Shown here piece after piece: positions 32,051 through 33,681 of a DNA stretch of 33,681 nucleotides. Numbering within the stretch: position 1 is the first letter of the stretch; every line of letters starts with the position of its first letter. The position numbers and the translations under genes were made by a program. Below the pieces are notes generated by a model. That model made no database searches. It saw only the letters and a list, made by a program, of their open reading frames with translations, and had not been told where the DNA came from. This DNA comes from an uncultured Bacteroides sp. GTDB lineage: Bacteria > Bacteroidota > Bacteroidia > Bacteroidales > Bacteroidaceae. The DNA is taken from the NCBI GenBank assembly GCA_905198575.1, contig CAJKDC010000018.1, positions 1 through 33,681 of the forward strand, in the 5' to 3' direction.

Positions 32051-32065
32051 GTTTATTTTATAAAC
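32051..32065. promoter_or_regulatory. Operator 2: 15-bp palindrome in the 5' leader
   Basis: GTTTATTTTATAAAC repeats the same dyad with a TTT centre. Its centre is 65 bp from that of operator 1, about six helical turns, so two repressor molecules would face the same side of the DNA. A lone half-site GTTTAT lies at 32003-32008. Confidence 0.75.
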
Positions 32066-32086
32066 CATTTTACAAAGGAGGGGATT

Positions 32087-32494
32087 ATGAAACCAATTAA
32101 TTATTTACCACTGGTATTGATTGTTTCTCTTTTATGGGGTTGGTCCTTGAATGCTAAAGCAGAGAAAAATTTGACCGTATTGGTTACGAATATTCCTAGT
32201 CAGACAGGGAATATCCTGATAACAGTCGGTCAAGGACAGTTTTATGATATGGCTGAAGTAAAAGATGCGCAAGTAGAAATTGTTCTGAAAGATATTCCAA
32301 ACGGAGAGTACGAATTGAGTGCGTTTCATGATGCTAATGCGAATTGGCAGTTGGATATGGAGGAAGGATTGCCTTTGGAGTATTGTGTAACGAGAAAAAT
32401 TACTGTGAACGATGAGACACGGTATATAAAGGTAGTACTTGTCAATGTGAAGGAGGAGGTGCTGAAAAAGCGTGAAAATCGTTTTGATAAATAA
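32087..32494 (+). CDS. DUF2141 family secreted protein
   Basis: A 135-residue protein with a signal peptide ending at AKAE. The mature part is a predicted beta-sandwich with the DUF2141 core: GNILITVGQ, then IPNGEYELSAFHDANANWQL followed by DMEEGLPLE, matching the family's G-x-Y-A-V-x-x-F-H-D-x-N-x-N-x-x-L-D. The family has no known function. It is the first gene of an operon with a membrane protein and a winged-helix regulator, and is preceded by a strong AAAGGAGGGG ribosome-binding site ending 3 nt before the ATG, rare in this window. The operon's two operators lie upstream. Confidence 0.75.
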   Translation: MKPINYLPLVLIVSLLWGWSLNAKAEKNLTVLVTNIPSQTGNILITVGQGQFYDMAEVKDAQVEIVLKDIPNGEYELSAFHDANANWQLDMEEGLPLEYCVTRKITVNDETRYIKVVLVNVKEEVLKKRENRFDK

Positions 32495-32560
32495 GATGTT
32501 ACGAAATCCTAATAGACTGAATTGTGTTTTTTGAAGTTGTACAAATTATAACGAGAGCTT

Positions 32561-33178
32561 ATGAAAGAAAAACTTTTTTCGGAGAAAGACAGTTTAGAAC
32601 TGATTTCCCAAATGTTGAAACAAACAAGACAGAATCTGGAAGTAGGTAGTGGGAATATCTTTTTATATTATGGATATGCTGCTTTGACTATTTCTTTATT
32701 GGTATTTGTCTTGATTTTCCTTACAGGTAATCCTGTTTGGGCTGCTTTATGGTTTGTAATGTTTATTGTTAGCTTTGTGATTCAGAGAAAAGCGGAAAAG
32801 AATAAACCTCATGTTGTTACGTATATGGATAAGGCAATATCAAATACCTGGTCTGTTTTGAGTGTATTGTTTTTGTTGACTGTTTTGGCAATTGTTGCTT
32901 TAGGTTGGTATATGGGACGCTTTGAGTTTGTATTGATGCTTCCTCTGAGTTTGTTGTATGCAGGAATCGGATCATCTATTACAGGTGTGATTATTAATAT
33001 GCGTGCATTGATATATACTCCGCTTGTAGCTTTCATTGTCGGAGTTTATATGCTGGTTGAATTGCTGGCCGGTAGTGAACCGACTGCTTATTGGCATTTA
33101 TATTCCGGAATGTCATTTGTATTGATGATGATTATTCCTGGGCATTTAATCAATAGTAAATCCATACAACAATGCTGA
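32561..33178 (+). CDS. Six-helix membrane protein, no recognised family
   Basis: A 205-residue inner-membrane protein. Six hydrophobic segments lie at about 37-54, 58-74, 95-117, 121-142, 150-168 and 177-196, with charged cytoplasmic ends: an N-terminal helix (KEKLFSEKDSLELISQMLKQTRQNL) and the loop RKAEKNKPHVVTYMDKA. No transport or enzyme motif is seen. It is coupled to the regulator gene: the stop (TGA 33176-33178) overlaps the next ATG (33172), giving a 7-bp overlap. In related Bacteroidetes operons such a membrane protein often stands beside a winged-helix regulator; it may sense the envelope and control it. Confidence 0.7.
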   Translation: MKEKLFSEKDSLELISQMLKQTRQNLEVGSGNIFLYYGYAALTISLLVFVLIFLTGNPVWAALWFVMFIVSFVIQRKAEKNKPHVVTYMDKAISNTWSVLSVLFLLTVLAIVALGWYMGRFEFVLMLPLSLLYAGIGSSITGVIINMRALIYTPLVAFIVGVYMLVELLAGSEPTAYWHLYSGMSFVLMMIIPGHLINSKSIQQC

Positions 33179-33456
33179 AAGAATTAAATCCTATAATACA
33201 TTCACAGTTGAGGCTGGCAATAATGACATTGTTATTGTCGGTCGAGGAGGCGGACTTTACTTATCTGAAGGAGCAAACCAATGCTACAGCGGGAAATATC
33301 AGTGTTCAGTTGGATAAGTTGAGTAGTGCTGGGTATATTGAAATAAGAAAAGAATTCGTTGGTAAGAAAACAAGGACTTCATGTAAACTTACGGAAGTGG
33401 GAAGAAAGGCTTTAGACGAATATGTTGAAACTTTGAAAACATATTTGAAATTGTAA
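33172..33456 (+). CDS. Winged-helix transcriptional regulator (HTH_34-like)
   Basis: A 94-residue single-domain regulator: LNPIIHSQLRLAIMTLLLS (helix 1), ADFTYLKEQTNATAGNISVQ (helix-turn-helix, recognition helix TAGNISVQLDKLSSAG), then wing YIEIRKEFVGKKTRTSCKLT and a C-terminal helix GRKALDEYVETLKTYLKL for dimerisation. It matches the winged-helix HTH_34 family related to ArsR/MarR/PadR. No metal-binding cysteine pattern is visible. It is coupled to the membrane protein gene and is the most likely protein to bind the two palindromes in front of the operon, as an autoregulator; that link is inference. Confidence 0.85.
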   Translation: MLKELNPIIHSQLRLAIMTLLLSVEEADFTYLKEQTNATAGNISVQLDKLSSAGYIEIRKEFVGKKTRTSCKLTEVGRKALDEYVETLKTYLKL

Positions 33457-33524
33457 ATGTTGGAAATTGTTTTTAGGCATTTAGACTTTTATGTCTTTCT
33501 GTGACGTTTGTGTTCCTCATTAAA

Positions 33525-33601
33525 ATGACAAACTTTTCTCATTTCTGAGCAGAATGTTTTTCATTTCAATGGTGCAGGTTTGTCATAAAAGTGATAAACT
33601 T
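33525..33601. repeat. Three copies of TGAYAAAC near the right edge
   Basis: TGACAAACTT (33526-33535) and TGATAAACTT (33592-33601) are direct copies; GTTTGTCAT (33578-33586) is an exact inverted copy of ATGACAAAC (33525-33533). They lie downstream of the regulator gene, probably in front of a gene that begins beyond the window. They could be operator sites; the centre is A+T-rich, so chance is not excluded. Confidence 0.4.
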
Positions 33602-33681
33602 GGTTCGTACCGGCATATTTTCAGTATTGCAAAGTTGATTGTTACGCGCACGCGTATATTTAAAATGTATCATTTTGTAAC
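33602..33681. other. Right-edge non-coding end with short palindromes
   Basis: ACGCG-CA-CGCGT (33644-33655) and AAAATG-TAT-CATTTT (33662-33676) are perfect short dyads in the last 40 bp. No gene starts here within the window and no clear TAnnTTTG element is seen on the plus strand. It may belong to the promoter region of the next gene. Confidence 0.35.

Noticed and set aside
33483..33496. AGAC/GTCT dyad as terminator of the last operon
   Set aside because: Only a 4-bp stem with no clear T-run, so it is not a credible terminator.
33457..33504. 15-codon frame directly after the regulator stop
   Set aside because: Too short, and no ribosome site, terminator or conservation evidence beyond its adjacency.
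1..33681. CRISPR array, rRNA, complete insertion sequence or phage genes
   Set aside because: I looked for regular short repeats, transposase-like frames with terminal repeats and phage genes and saw none; the integrase start is the only mobile-element gene.

Overview
The window looks like a chromosomal segment of a Bacteroidales gut bacterium, most likely Bacteroides or Phocaeicola. Evidence: an ArgF' (N-succinylornithine-type) transcarbamylase, many Bacteroides-type promoters (TAnnTTTG at -7, sometimes with TTTG at -33), SusD-era style lipoproteins with short signal peptides, DUF3316, DUF5020 and Arm-domain integrase families, an alpha2 GlyRS, and moderate G+C. Gene density is high and most genes are ordinary core functions, read from both strands.

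Left edge (1-437): the first codons of a Bacteroides-type tyrosine recombinase run off the left end, with its own promoter and about 320 bp of non-coding DNA before the argF' promoter. This is probably one end of an integrated mobile element; its exact end is not proven. Then come argF', a bidirectional terminator and tRNA-Leu(UAG). On the minus strand follows the tight unit parC - DUF3316 - S41 lipoprotein protease, with a MATE transporter upstream.

Middle (7.6-19.2 kb): glyS with an FKBP lipoprotein; rfbA-rfbC (two of the four dTDP-rhamnose genes); asd convergent to them; then an overlapping unit of a CPA2 antiporter with USP-like tail, the tRNA ct6A dehydratase TcdA and a LolD-like ATPase. 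Next is a decayed efflux locus: a complete periplasmic adaptor gene followed by an RND pump gene cut off after about 291 codons and joined to what looks like the last 40 codons of a LytTR regulator. A small Spy/CpxP-like periplasmic protein follows under its own good promoter.

Right (19.2-33.7 kb): mscS and yrdC, a PIF1-like helicase with TPR tail, an unannotated 33-codon gene with promoter, structured leader and terminator, a GH29 alpha-L-fucosidase, a DUF5020 outer-membrane protein, the polyamine uptake operon potA-potB-potC-potD, an isoaspartyl peptidase/asparaginase, and finally a three-gene operon (DUF2141 protein, six-helix membrane protein, winged-helix regulator). That operon's promoter is overlaid by two 15-bp palindromes, the clearest regulatory signal in the window.

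I found no CRISPR array, rRNA or complete insertion sequence. No locus is convincingly a new defence system. The best candidates for undescribed biology are the 33-aa gene with its leader (about 22.9-23.15 kb) and the palindrome-controlled operon (31.98-33.46 kb). All family calls come from reading motifs; no database search was run.
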